8,573 bases of DNA. Source: an uncultured Ilumatobacter sp. GTDB taxonomy: Bacteria > Actinomycetota > Acidimicrobiia > Acidimicrobiales > Ilumatobacteraceae. A program made the position numbers and the translations under genes. Shown here piece after piece: positions 1 through 6,098 of the stretch. The first letter of the stretch is position 1, and the number at the start of each line of letters is the position of its first letter. The stretch is from positions 1 to 8,573 of the forward strand of contig CALICC010000130.1 of the NCBI GenBank assembly GCA_938049325.1, read 5' to 3'. The notes beneath the pieces were generated by a model. That model was not told the DNA's origin, did no database searches, and saw only the letters and a list, made by a program, of their open reading frames with translations.

Positions 1-1600
1 CGACGTCGGTCAGGACGGCGAGTGCCTGTTCGCCAGTTCCGAAGTTGTCGACAGCAACTTTGACGCCGAGTCGGCGCAGTGCATGGATCGATCGAACCAC
101 GCGGGCCTCGGCACTGAGCAGCGGTGATTCGCGCGCCTCGAGGATCAACTGGCCGGCGTGGATCCCATGGCGTTGGAGCACCTCGTCGACGTCGGTGACG
201 AACGTCGGTGACGCGAGCTGAATTCGTGACACATTGACGTAGATGCTGAAGTGCTCGTCGGCGACACCGAGGCGCATCCATTCGCGAAGGTCCGCGACCG
301 AACGCTCGAGCACGATCGCGCCGAGCTGGACGATCGTGCCGGATTCCTCGGCGATGTCGATCAGTTCGGTGGTCTCGACAGGATGCTCCCAGCGGACAAG
401 CGCTTCTGCCCCGACGAGGTCGCGCGACAGGGTCGAGAAGATCGGCTGGTACGCGACATCGATCTCGTCTGCGGCGATCGCGTTCGCGAGCGCTGCTGCA
501 ACGGTGACGCGATGGCGCGCCCGCGAACGCATCGGCGGAGTGAACAGGGTGCACCGGTTGCGTCCGTTGTGTTTCGATTCAGCCGTCGCGGCGGAGGCAT
601 TGCCGACCAGTACGGCTGCGGCGTCGCGCGGTGAGCGGTCCAGCACGTCGGCGTCGGCGAGTGCGATGCCGACGCTGACCGAGAAGTCGAGGTCGAGTTC
701 GCCCACTCGGAGTTGCCCGCACAGTGCTCGACGCGTTCGTTCGGCGAGTTCGAGTGCGGTGGTGGCGTCGTGAATGTTCTCGGCGATCAGCGCGAACTCG
801 TCGCCGCCGACTCGTGCGATGTGATCGGCCGGACGGACGATGAGTCCGAGTCGCTCCGCAACCGCAATGAGTACATCGTCGCCGGCCGAGTGGCCGAAGG
901 CGTCGTTCACGTACTTGAGACGGTCGATGTCGATCACGATCGCAGCAACAGGGTCACCGCTCTCGCGTTGTTGGGTCAATGCCTCGCTCGTGATGGCGAG
1001 GAGCCGGTCTCGGCTAGCGAGACCGGTCAACGCATCATGCGACGACTTGTCGACGAGCGTGGCCAGGCGCTGAGCCGGCTCGCTGACGTCGTGGAGGAGA
1101 ATGGCGACGTGGCCGGGTTGGCCCGGTGGGGCGGTGGCGGTGGCGCGCAGCACCATTGCTGAGCCGTGCTCGTCGCGATGGTCGATGCGACCATGCCAGA
1201 GGCGTCGGTTTCCGGCGAAGATCTCGGTCGGAAGTTGGTCGAGGAACGACTGCAGGACGACCGACGGCGGTCCTGGTGCTCGCAGCATCAGAAGCGATTC
1301 AGCTCCGAGGAGACGCAGCATCGCGTCGCTGGCGTCGTGTGGCGTGCCATCGAGCCCGACGAGCGCGACTGCAGTGTCGTCGTCGTCCAGCAACTGCTTC
1401 AGGCTGCCCGAGAGTGCCATGCTCGGTGCTGGGGTGGGCGGGACCGGCGCCGTGTCGGTGAGGTCGGACGCGCCGTGGGCAGCTGGCAGGCCGGGAAGGG
1501 ACGCGGCGAACGTCGTCGACACGTCGTCAGTTGGTGGTGGCGGAGGAACGCCGGGCAGGGGTGAGTCGGGCACGGCCGAAGGCTGTGTCTCGTCGCTCAT
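1..1600 (-). CDS. PAS-GGDEF-EAL cyclic-di-GMP signalling protein (partial, C-terminus beyond left edge)
   Basis: The frame is open from the ATG at 1600 to the window edge (533 codons seen). Residues 1-60 are a Pro/Ala/Ser/Thr-rich tail with a run of prolines near residues 19-23. About 65-175 looks like a PAS sensor fold. A diguanylate cyclase domain follows from DALTGL at 189, with catalytic GGDEF at 265-269 and an inhibitory-site RxxD (RPAD) at 256-259, five residues before it, as in product-inhibited cyclases. An EAL phosphodiesterase domain starts near 385 with EALVRW at 399. It keeps the Asn of VNVS and both Glu of LEARES, but the usual DDFGTG is DNFGTG at 518-523, and the loop after RWEHP is about four residues short. 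The cyclase therefore looks intact and the phosphodiesterase doubtful. No membrane segment is visible, so it is probably cytoplasmic. It lies 88 bp downstream of the PEBP gene on the same strand with no -10 box beside its start, so cotranscription is possible. AAGG abuts the ATG. Confidence 0.93.
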   Translation of the reverse strand, partial: MSDETQPSAVPDSPLPGVPPPPPTDDVSTTFAASLPGLPAAHGASDLTDTAPVPPTPAPSMALSGSLKQLLDDDDTAVALVGLDGTPHDASDAMLRLLGAESLLMLRAPGPPSVVLQSFLDQLPTEIFAGNRRLWHGRIDHRDEHGSAMVLRATATAPPGQPGHVAILLHDVSEPAQRLATLVDKSSHDALTGLASRDRLLAITSEALTQQRESGDPVAAIVIDIDRLKYVNDAFGHSAGDDVLIAVAERLGLIVRPADHIARVGGDEFALIAENIHDATTALELAERTRRALCGQLRVGELDLDFSVSVGIALADADVLDRSPRDAAAVLVGNASAATAESKHNGRNRCTLFTPPMRSRARHRVTVAAALANAIAADEIDVAYQPIFSTLSRDLVGAEALVRWEHPVETTELIDIAEESGTIVQLGAIVLERSVADLREWMRLGVADEHFSIYVNVSRIQLASPTFVTDVDEVLQRHGIHAGQLILEARESPLLSAEARVVRSIHALRRLGVKVAVDNFGTGEQALAVLTDV

Positions 1601-1688
1601 CCTTGGTGTCCATTCCCGCCTGTTGTTCCGCCTGGTACGACGTGGCTCGGCACCCGTGCCCGTTCTACGTGTGCCTCACCATGCTGTG

Positions 1689-2417
1689 TCACCGGGTGGC
1701 GGTCACCGTCGCACTGACCGCCCCGATTGAAACCGTAGTCACCAGGTCGAGGATCTCTGCACTCGGTGAGCCGTCGATGGCTTCGAGTTGCTGTTCGAGC
1801 GCATACAACGTGAACCGATACTCGTGCGTTTCACCTGGTGGTGGACAGGGCCCGCTGTAGCCGACATCGCCGAAGAAGTTGATGCCCTGAAGCGCCCCGG
1901 GCGGCACGGCGCCCTCGTCGAGCCGATCGAGCGAAGGGTCGATCCCACCGATCACCCAGTGGATGAACGCCTGACCGGAGCTGAGATCGTCTTGGTCGGT
2001 GACGACGATCGCAAGCTCGGCCGTTCCTTCCGGGACGCCATTCCACGACAACGCCGGAGCGATGTCGAGGCCATCACAGGTGTACCGCGCGTCGATCGCT
2101 GCGCCGTCAACCCATGGCGCGAAGAGCTGAAAGGTTGCCTGCGTCGATGCGGGGACCTCGAACTCCTCGAGTTCGAGCTCGCCTCCGGGCGGAACCGGAT
2201 CGATGTTGCCGGCTTCGCCGATGCCATCGTCGAGCGCGACCGAGGGCAATGGCGCCGTATCGGGTGGCGGAAGGGTGGTCTGGGCAACGGGTGTTTGCAG
2301 CCGAGTGCCGTCTCCCGCGTCGCACGCCGCAGCCGTCAGTGAAAGGGCCGCGGTGACCGCCGCCGTGAGCACGGTCCGCGATCTGATGCGGGAAAGGAAC
2401 AATCGACCTCGAAACAC
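1689..2417 (-). CDS. Secreted PEBP / YbhB-YbcL family lipoprotein
   Basis: A 242-residue protein from a GTG start. The N-terminus has Arg residues, a hydrophobic stretch (about 16-31) and a Cys at 32 in LTAAAC, an imperfect lipobox, so it is probably exported and lipidated. Residues 33-85 are a Pro/Thr-rich linker. The PEBP domain runs from about 86 to 242. It shows CDGLDIAPALSW (113-124), a PxGT turn (129-132), the TDQDD segment (140-144), HWVIGGI (153-159) and GYSGPCPPPGETHEY (186-200), which together form the conserved anion-binding pocket of the YbhB/YbcL branch (bacterial homologues of phosphatidylethanolamine-binding protein). Cys113 and Cys191 could form a disulphide outside the cell. 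The ligand is unknown in most bacterial members and cannot be inferred here. The gene diverges from mca. The start is supported by TACGCT exactly 7 nt upstream, consistent with a leaderless mRNA. Confidence 0.9.
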   Translation of the reverse strand: MFRGRLFLSRIRSRTVLTAAVTAALSLTAAACDAGDGTRLQTPVAQTTLPPPDTAPLPSVALDDGIGEAGNIDPVPPGGELELEEFEVPASTQATFQLFAPWVDGAAIDARYTCDGLDIAPALSWNGVPEGTAELAIVVTDQDDLSSGQAFIHWVIGGIDPSLDRLDEGAVPPGALQGINFFGDVGYSGPCPPPGETHEYRFTLYALEQQLEAIDGSPSAEILDLVTTVSIGAVSATVTATR

Positions 2418-2439
2418 CGATGCGAGCGTAGGGCATCGG
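2417..2439. promoter_or_regulatory. Operator-like 7-bp inverted repeat in the PEBP/mca divergent region
   Basis: CCGATGC (2417-2423) and GCATCGG (2433-2439) form a perfect inverted repeat with a 9-nt spacer. It encloses the PEBP -10 box (2425-2430) and its predicted +1, and its right arm falls where the mca -35 region should be. A dimeric regulator bound here would be placed to affect both genes. That is inference from position only; I do not recognise the site as belonging to a known regulator. Confidence 0.4.
2425..2430 (-). promoter_or_regulatory. -10 box of the PEBP gene (leaderless-type)
   Basis: Read on the minus strand this is TACGCT, followed by 7 nt (CGCATCG) and the GTG start at 2417. 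It matches the TAnnnT pattern of actinobacterial sigma-A -10 boxes, and the spacing would place transcription initiation at the start codon. No clear -35 is visible, and there is no Shine-Dalgarno sequence before the GTG. Confidence 0.6.
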
Positions 2440-2454
2440 CGGGCCCGAGAGGGA

Positions 2455-2460
2455 TAGCCT
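2455..2460 (+). promoter_or_regulatory. -10 box of mca (leaderless-type)
   Basis: TAGCCT is followed by 7 nt (CGACAGG) and then the GTG start at 2468. Only 24 bp separate it from the opposing PEBP -10 box, so the two polymerase footprints must overlap and the promoters probably compete. No -35 consensus is recognisable. Confidence 0.6.
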
Positions 2461-2467
2461 CGACAGG

Positions 2468-3376
2468 GTGTCCGATCTGCCGCTCACGATTCTGACCGTG
2501 CACGCACATCCCGACGACGAGGCGTCCAAGGGTGCGCCGACGTTGGCGAGATATCACGCCGAAGGGACAACCACGGTGCTCGTGTGTTGCACCGGTGGCG
2601 AAGAAGGCGACCTGCAAAACCCGTCGCTTCGCGAGCCTGGTCAACCGTTTCACGACCTGACGCCCGAACAAGAGCGCGAACTCGTTGCGTCGATGCGTGC
2701 CCCCGAACTCGCCGCGTCCGCCGAAGTGATCGGCTTCGACGAGGTCGTCATGTTGGGCTATCGCGACTCGGGGATGGCCGACACCGAGCCGAACGAACAC
2801 CCCGACTGCTTCCATCAAGCAGATCTGGACGAGGCGGTGGGCCGTCTCGTCGCGATCATTCGACGCACTCGCTCCCAGGTGATCATCACCTACGGCGACG
2901 ACCAGAAGGGCTACCCGCACCCTGATCACCTCCGTGTGCACGACATCTCGGTGCTCGCCTTCGACCGGGCGGGCGATGCTGACTGGTACCCAGACCTGGG
3001 CGAGCCGTTCGCGCCATCGAAGATGTACTACTCGGTTTGGGCGAAGGAACGCATCCTTGCCGTGCACGAGGCGATTCTGGCGACCGGTGGGGAGTCACCG
3101 TTCACCGATGAGTGGCTTGACCGTCCGGGCCAGGACCACCGCATCACGACCAAGATCGACGTTCGTGACTACCAATGGGCGCGCACCGGAGCGTTGCGGG
3201 CGCATGCGACGCAGGTCGACCCGAACGCTGGGTTCTGGTTTGGTCTGACCGACGAGCAGATGGCCGAGGCGTATCCCTGGGAAGACTGGATCCTCGCCCG
3301 TTCGAACGTGGGTCCGATTCCCGACGACGACAGTGAGCGCGACCTGTTCGCAGGCGTGCGAGAGGACGCATCATGA
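2468..3376 (+). CDS. mca: Mycothiol S-conjugate amidase
   Basis: A 302-residue cytoplasmic zinc amidase. Mca cleaves mycothiol S-conjugates to a mercapturic acid, which is exported, and GlcN-Ins, which is recycled into mycothiol. HAHPDDEASKG at residues 12-22 gives zinc ligands His14 and Asp17 and the general base Asp16. HPDH at 151-154 supplies the third zinc ligand (His154) and the second active-site His (151), by alignment with the related deacetylase MshB. The SKG after AHPDDE follows the Mca pattern (a conserved Lys) rather than MshB, and CTGGEEGDLQNP (41-52) also fits Mca. The length is close to that of known Mca proteins (about 290 residues). The GTG start is set by TAGCCT 7 nt upstream. 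The stop overlaps the start of the SCP2-like gene (ATGA), so the two are probably translationally coupled. Confidence 0.95.
   Translation: MSDLPLTILTVHAHPDDEASKGAPTLARYHAEGTTTVLVCCTGGEEGDLQNPSLREPGQPFHDLTPEQERELVASMRAPELAASAEVIGFDEVVMLGYRDSGMADTEPNEHPDCFHQADLDEAVGRLVAIIRRTRSQVIITYGDDQKGYPHPDHLRVHDISVLAFDRAGDADWYPDLGEPFAPSKMYYSVWAKERILAVHEAILATGGESPFTDEWLDRPGQDHRITTKIDVRDYQWARTGALRAHATQVDPNAGFWFGLTDEQMAEAYPWEDWILARSNVGPIPDDDSERDLFAGVREDAS
3360..3366 (+). promoter_or_regulatory. Shine-Dalgarno sequence of the SCP2-like gene
   Basis: GAGAGGA lies 6 nt before the ATG at 3373, inside the end of mca. It is the clearest ribosome-binding site in the window and contrasts with the transcription-unit-leading genes, which have none. 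Confidence 0.6.
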
Positions 3377-3615
3377 CCGCATCGATCCAATTCCGAGTGG
3401 TCGTGGCCAAGAAGGACGAACGAGTCGAAGGTCCAGACGATGCCGACATCGTCGTGACCGTCCCGCTGATCGATGCGGCGTCAGATGGATTCGACCCGAC
3501 CGTTGCGTTCATGCGCGGCAAGCTCAAGGCGAGCGGCCATACCGGCCAGATCCTCGACGTGCTGAAGTCCGGCGACGCCGCTGACGCGATCGCCCGCATC
3601 GTCGCGACGGTCTGA
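3373..3615 (+). CDS. Small SCP2-like (sterol carrier protein domain) protein
   Basis: An 80-residue protein overlapping the mca stop by four bases (ATGA), with a good Shine-Dalgarno sequence. Residues 22-60 resemble the core of SCP2 domains: DDADIVVTVP (a strand with the usual ADV/ADI pattern), a helix, then FDPTVAFMRGKLKASGHTGQ, which closely fits the family pattern D-P-x-x-A-F-M-x-G-K-L-K-x-x-G-D. The C-terminal part (61-80) is helical. Full SCP2 domains are about 100 residues; this one lacks much of the N-terminal helix and first strands, so it is a short member. SCP2 domains bind lipids or other hydrophobic ligands. The role beside mca is unknown; handling of hydrophobic mycothiol conjugates is possible but speculative. 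No signal peptide or membrane segment is visible. Confidence 0.75.
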   Translation: MTASIQFRVVVAKKDERVEGPDDADIVVTVPLIDAASDGFDPTVAFMRGKLKASGHTGQILDVLKSGDAADAIARIVATV

Positions 3616-3625
3616 CGACTCGCGC

Positions 3626-4465
3626 CTACCCGGCGCGCATGACGTCGCGCAGCTCGCGGAATCCGATCAACGTGGCTCCGGACCGGTCGAGCTCAGCTCG
3701 GAGTTCGTTGCTGACCACGAGCTCGTGGTCAGCAATCCAGCCGTCGGCTGCTTCACCGGCCAGGGCTCGCACCTCGGGAGTGTCGATTGCCGGCTGAACG
3801 TGGATCTCGGTGACGCCTGGTTGCAGCCGAGCGATCGCATCGAAGACGCGTTCGCGGCTGCCGGCTCGCCAATCGTGGTCGAAGTGGTCCGGGAACACGA
3901 CGCCCTCGTCGGCCGCCAGTTGGCGGAACGGGAAGCCTGCCTGCTCGGGTGTGATGGTGGAGGGCAGCCGAATCGGCAGCCGGAACTCGAAGGCGAGTTC
4001 GAGGTAGACGTCGAAGAACTCCGGACGCAATGTGATTGCCGACAGATGTGGAGCGAGATGCGTGACATCGACACCCCACACCGCGGCGCGTTCGATCTGT
4101 GCTCGCAGTTCGCGCAACACCTCGGCCGGGTCGGCATGTTCCCAGAGGTCTTCGAGGGTGCGAGGAAAACCGCCTTCACCGGACTGCAGCGACGGTGCAT
4201 GCGTGACCGGCCCCCAGCGGTAACACGCGTGCTCGGAATTGAGCGTGAGGTGGACGCCAATGTCGTCGCCTGGGCGAGTGTTCTTGGCTGCGTGGCACGC
4301 CCATGCTGCCGGGACCATCAGTGATGCGCACGTTGCGGCACCCTCGTGTAGCGCAGACAGCACGCCCATGTTCGAGGAGTGGCTTGCGCCGAGATCGTCA
4401 CACGACAGGATCACGAGCTTGTCGTCGGGGCCGTGGCCAAGGCGTTCGGCGAGCGAGGAGGTCAC
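3626..4465 (-). CDS. ChbG/YdjC/HpnK-family carbohydrate deacetylase-like protein
   Basis: A 279-residue protein. YdjC-type enzymes use a divalent metal to remove N-acetyl groups from sugars. Supporting motifs in order: CDDLGASHS at 22-30 (Asp23/Asp24, catalytic and metal Asp), GVHLTLNSE at 70-78 (metal His72), THLAPHLS at 135-142 (His136/His140, the region of the second metal His), and EIHVQPAIDTPEVRAL at 220-235, the C-terminal His-Pro segment in modified form. The usual HQH-type motif is replaced by HLAPH, so substrate choice is open. No signal peptide is seen. It converges on the SCP2-like gene with 10 bp between stops, and its start lies 41 bp after the nuclease gene on the same strand. 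The GTG start has TAGCGT 7 nt upstream, so it probably has its own promoter as well as possible readthrough. Family assignment is firm; the substrate is unknown. Confidence 0.85.
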   Translation of the reverse strand: MTSSLAERLGHGPDDKLVILSCDDLGASHSSNMGVLSALHEGAATCASLMVPAAWACHAAKNTRPGDDIGVHLTLNSEHACYRWGPVTHAPSLQSGEGGFPRTLEDLWEHADPAEVLRELRAQIERAAVWGVDVTHLAPHLSAITLRPEFFDVYLELAFEFRLPIRLPSTITPEQAGFPFRQLAADEGVVFPDHFDHDWRAGSRERVFDAIARLQPGVTEIHVQPAIDTPEVRALAGEAADGWIADHELVVSNELRAELDRSGATLIGFRELRDVMRAG

Positions 4466-4474
4466 ATCTGTGAC
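4461..4474. promoter_or_regulatory. 14-bp palindrome over the predicted +1 of the YdjC-type gene
   Basis: GTCACATCTGTGAC has perfect 6-bp arms around a 2-bp centre. It spans the GTG start (4463-4465), the 7-nt gap and the first bases of the -10 box. The half-site order (TCACA before TGTGA) is the reverse of a CRP site, so I do not assign it to CRP. The position would suit a repressor. An 8-bp direct repeat, GCAGCTCA, lies just upstream at 4483-4490 and 4502-4509. Confidence 0.4.
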
Positions 4475-4478
4475 GCTA
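4473..4478 (-). promoter_or_regulatory. -10 box of the YdjC-type gene (leaderless-type)
   Basis: On the minus strand this reads TAGCGT, then 7 nt (CACAGAT), then the GTG start at 4465. The same hexamer at the same spacing precedes the deaminase gene. No Shine-Dalgarno sequence is present. Confidence 0.6.
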
Positions 4479-4482
4479 TCTC

Positions 4483-4509
4483 GCAGCTCAGGTCATGCAG
4501 GGCAGCTCA
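4483..4509. repeat. Direct repeat GCAGCTCA, two copies 19 bp apart
   Basis: Exact copies lie at 4483-4490 and 4502-4509, upstream of the YdjC-type -10 box and on either side of where a -35 element would sit. The second copy runs over the nuclease stop codon. It could be a regulator site or chance; nothing else supports it. Confidence 0.3.
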
Positions 4510-5040
4510 CGTCGCGCAGGCCGACCAGAGGCCAACGTCGTCAGCCTCTGCAGCTCGAGCAGCGTCGACGAAGAGCTCTTCGTGGGTGACGTTCGGGCGG
4601 ATCGTCAGTGGCTGAGCGAACCCTTGGCGCAGGATCTCGTAGTTCACGAAGACAGCGTCGCTCGCTCGGTACACGTAGCCGAGCAGGCGACCGAAATCGT
4701 CTCGTCCGACCGTGTCTCGCTCGATCCGGATCGGCGTGCCGACGGGAAGGAGGTCGGTGACGAATGTCGTTGCCTCGGGGCCGAAGCACTCGATTGGAGT
4801 GTTGGGTCGCTTCGTCTCGGGTGTGTCGATACCGATGAGCCGAACGCGCTCTTCGCGCCCGTCGATGACCGCATCGATCGTGTCGCCGTCGACGACGTAC
4901 TCGACTACTGCGTTCGGCTCGACCGTTTCGGGTGACACCGTGGTCGGAGTCGTCTGGCCGAACGCGTTGCAGGCGCTCACCAACAGTGCGGTCAGTGCCA
5001 GGGTGCCGTACCGCGGACGTGGAGAGAACCCGCCCGTCAT
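4507..5040 (-). CDS. Secreted staphylococcal nuclease-like (SNase/TNase) lipoprotein
   Basis: A 177-residue protein from the ATG at 5040. A hydrophobic segment ends in the lipobox LVSAC (Cys24), giving a short lipoprotein signal. The domain starts near residue 46 and keeps the known catalytic set: VVDGDT (calcium Asp53), VRLIGIDTPET with Arg67, Asp72, Thr73 and Glu75, and FGRLLGYVY with Arg118, corresponding to nuclease Asp21, Arg35, Asp40, Thr41, Glu43 and Arg87. It should cleave DNA and RNA outside the membrane, using calcium. C85 and the C-terminal GLWSAC Cys (174) may form a disulphide. An alternative TTG start at 5052 overlaps the deaminase stop (TTGA) with a weak GAGCGGG upstream and would add four residues; I prefer the ATG for its better signal peptide. 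No -10 box precedes it, so it is probably cotranscribed with the deaminase gene. Confidence 0.9.
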   Translation of the reverse strand: MTGGFSPRPRYGTLALTALLVSACNAFGQTTPTTVSPETVEPNAVVEYVVDGDTIDAVIDGREERVRLIGIDTPETKRPNTPIECFGPEATTFVTDLLPVGTPIRIERDTVGRDDFGRLLGYVYRASDAVFVNYEILRQGFAQPLTIRPNVTHEELFVDAARAAEADDVGLWSACAT

Positions 5041-5048
5041 CGTCGGGA

Positions 5049-6068
5049 TCAACAGTGCGCCCGCTCGAACACGTCGAGTTGTTCCGCGAGCAGACGTTTG
5101 ACGTCGGCCGGAGCGAAACTTGCCCGAACAGCGTCACGTTGCAGACGAACGTGATCTTCGACACGAAGCCCCAGGTCGGTTCCGATCTGCAGCTCGGTCA
5201 TCAGGTCAGTGTCGAACCACCCTGGGTCGTCGGTGTTGAGGCAGACGTTCAGCCCCGCATCGATCATGCGGGTGAGAGGATGTTCGTCGAGTGTGTCGAC
5301 CACTCCGAGCAACAGATTCGACGTTGGGCACACCTCGCAGAACACGCCAGACTCGACGAGTTGTTCGACGAGAACCGGGTCTTCGAGAACTCGCACGCCG
5401 TGCCCGATTCGCTCGGCTCCCAGGTCGTCGACGGCTTGCCTCACGCTGTCGGCTCCCTCGGTCTCACCAGCGTGAGGAATCGAGTGCAGCCCGAGCGCTC
5501 GCCCTCGGGCGAAGTGCTCGGCGTAGGGGGCGGCCGGGAATCCCACCTCGTAGCCGCCGAGACCGATCCCGATGAGTCCGTCGGGTGTGCGCGAAGACTC
5601 GAGGAAGTCGATGGTGACCTGGCTGTCGGGCGTCTCGAGGTCACGTGGGATGTCGATGACCCAACCGATGTTGACGCCGCGGGCGGCAGCGCGTCGTCGG
5701 CCTTCGTCGAGACCGTCGCGGTACTCCTCGGGTGCCATGTTGCCGACTTCGATGTGGCTGTACGCGGTGGTGGTGAGCTCGACATGGCGAACGTTCTGCT
5801 GGGCAAGCGACGCTGCCAGGTCGTCGGTGATCGTCGCGATGTCGTCGGCGTTGCGGAGCAATGACAGGCCAAACAGGTACTGACGCCCGAAGTCGGGAAA
5901 GTCGTCGAACGAGAAGTGTTCGGGGATGTCGCCGTTCCACACCCATGACCAGTCGGGCTGATGGCGAGCGGCCAGCGCCTTGACCGTGGCCGACGACATC
6001 GACCCTTCGAGGTGGCAGTGCAACTCGACCTTTGGCAACTCCAACAACAATGCCGAACCGGTGGTCAT
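5049..6068 (-). CDS. Adenosine deaminase family protein (adenosine/adenine/aminodeoxyfutalosine deaminase)
   Basis: A 339-residue TIM-barrel amidohydrolase that should hydrolytically deaminate a 6-aminopurine compound. Zinc ligands are His17 and His19 (ELHCHLEG), His199 (PHAGE) and Asp280 (NTDDP). Glu202 of HAGE is the proton shuttle, His223 of GHGVR and Asp281 complete the catalytic set, and GLGGYE (169-174) forms the purine-binding loop. The length is normal for the family. Typical adenosine deaminases have HLDG, whose Asp contacts the ribose 5'-OH; here it is HLEG, as in adenine and aminodeoxyfutalosine deaminases and some actinobacterial adenosine deaminases, so substrate is not settled. 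A GTG three codons upstream (6077) is in frame, but TAGCGT-N7-ATG points to the ATG at 6068, and that GTG overlaps the -10 box. It is followed by the secreted nuclease gene, suggesting joint use of nucleic acid breakdown products. Confidence 0.92.
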   Translation of the reverse strand: MTTGSALLLELPKVELHCHLEGSMSSATVKALAARHQPDWSWVWNGDIPEHFSFDDFPDFGRQYLFGLSLLRNADDIATITDDLAASLAQQNVRHVELTTTAYSHIEVGNMAPEEYRDGLDEGRRRAAARGVNIGWVIDIPRDLETPDSQVTIDFLESSRTPDGLIGIGLGGYEVGFPAAPYAEHFARGRALGLHSIPHAGETEGADSVRQAVDDLGAERIGHGVRVLEDPVLVEQLVESGVFCEVCPTSNLLLGVVDTLDEHPLTRMIDAGLNVCLNTDDPGWFDTDLMTELQIGTDLGLRVEDHVRLQRDAVRASFAPADVKRLLAEQLDVFERAHC

Positions 6069-6075
6069 GGCAACC

Positions 6076-6081
6076 ACGCTA
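6076..6081 (-). promoter_or_regulatory. -10 box of the deaminase gene (leaderless-type; decides the start)
   Basis: On the minus strand this reads TAGCGT, then 7 nt (GGTTGCC), then ATG at 6068. It lies in the 30-bp gap after the thiolase stop, so the deaminase-nuclease pair has a candidate promoter of its own. The upstream in-frame GTG at 6077 overlaps this box and would start outside a leaderless transcript. Confidence 0.6.
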
Positions 6082-6098
6082 CGAGCAATCGGTCGTGC

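Noticed and set aside
713..1162. Plus-strand open frames opposite the GGDEF-EAL gene
   Set aside because: The minus strand is continuously open with GGDEF, RxxD and EAL motifs, and the plus-strand frames show none.
1601..1688. Possible terminator hairpin (GGCACCCGTGCC) between the PEBP and GGDEF-EAL genes
   Set aside because: The stem is only five base pairs with a two-base loop and no T-run, so it does not qualify as an intrinsic terminator. I see no other feature in this 88-bp gap.
2336..3067. Minus-strand open frame (243 codons) opposite mca
   Set aside because: It is antisense to a well-defined enzyme gene, overlaps the PEBP start region, and has no recognisable motif.
3600..3640. Bidirectional terminator between the SCP2-like and YdjC-type genes
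   Set aside because: Only 10 bp separate the two stops; a weak CGCGA/TCGCG pairing is present but with a 12-nt loop and no T-tract on either side.
4461..4474. CRP/FNR-type binding site
   Set aside because: The half-sites are in reverse order (TCACA then TGTGA) with a 2-bp centre, whereas CRP sites are TGTGA-N6-TCACA.
4932..5864. Long plus-strand open frame (310 codons) opposite the deaminase gene
   Set aside because: It lies wholly antisense to the deaminase and nuclease genes, has no recognisable domain, and reflects the GC-biased third position of the true frame.
6061..6077. GTGGT-N7-ACCAC dyad around the deaminase ATG
   Set aside because: Five-base arms are common by chance in GC-rich DNA and there is no other support, so it is not listed as an operator.
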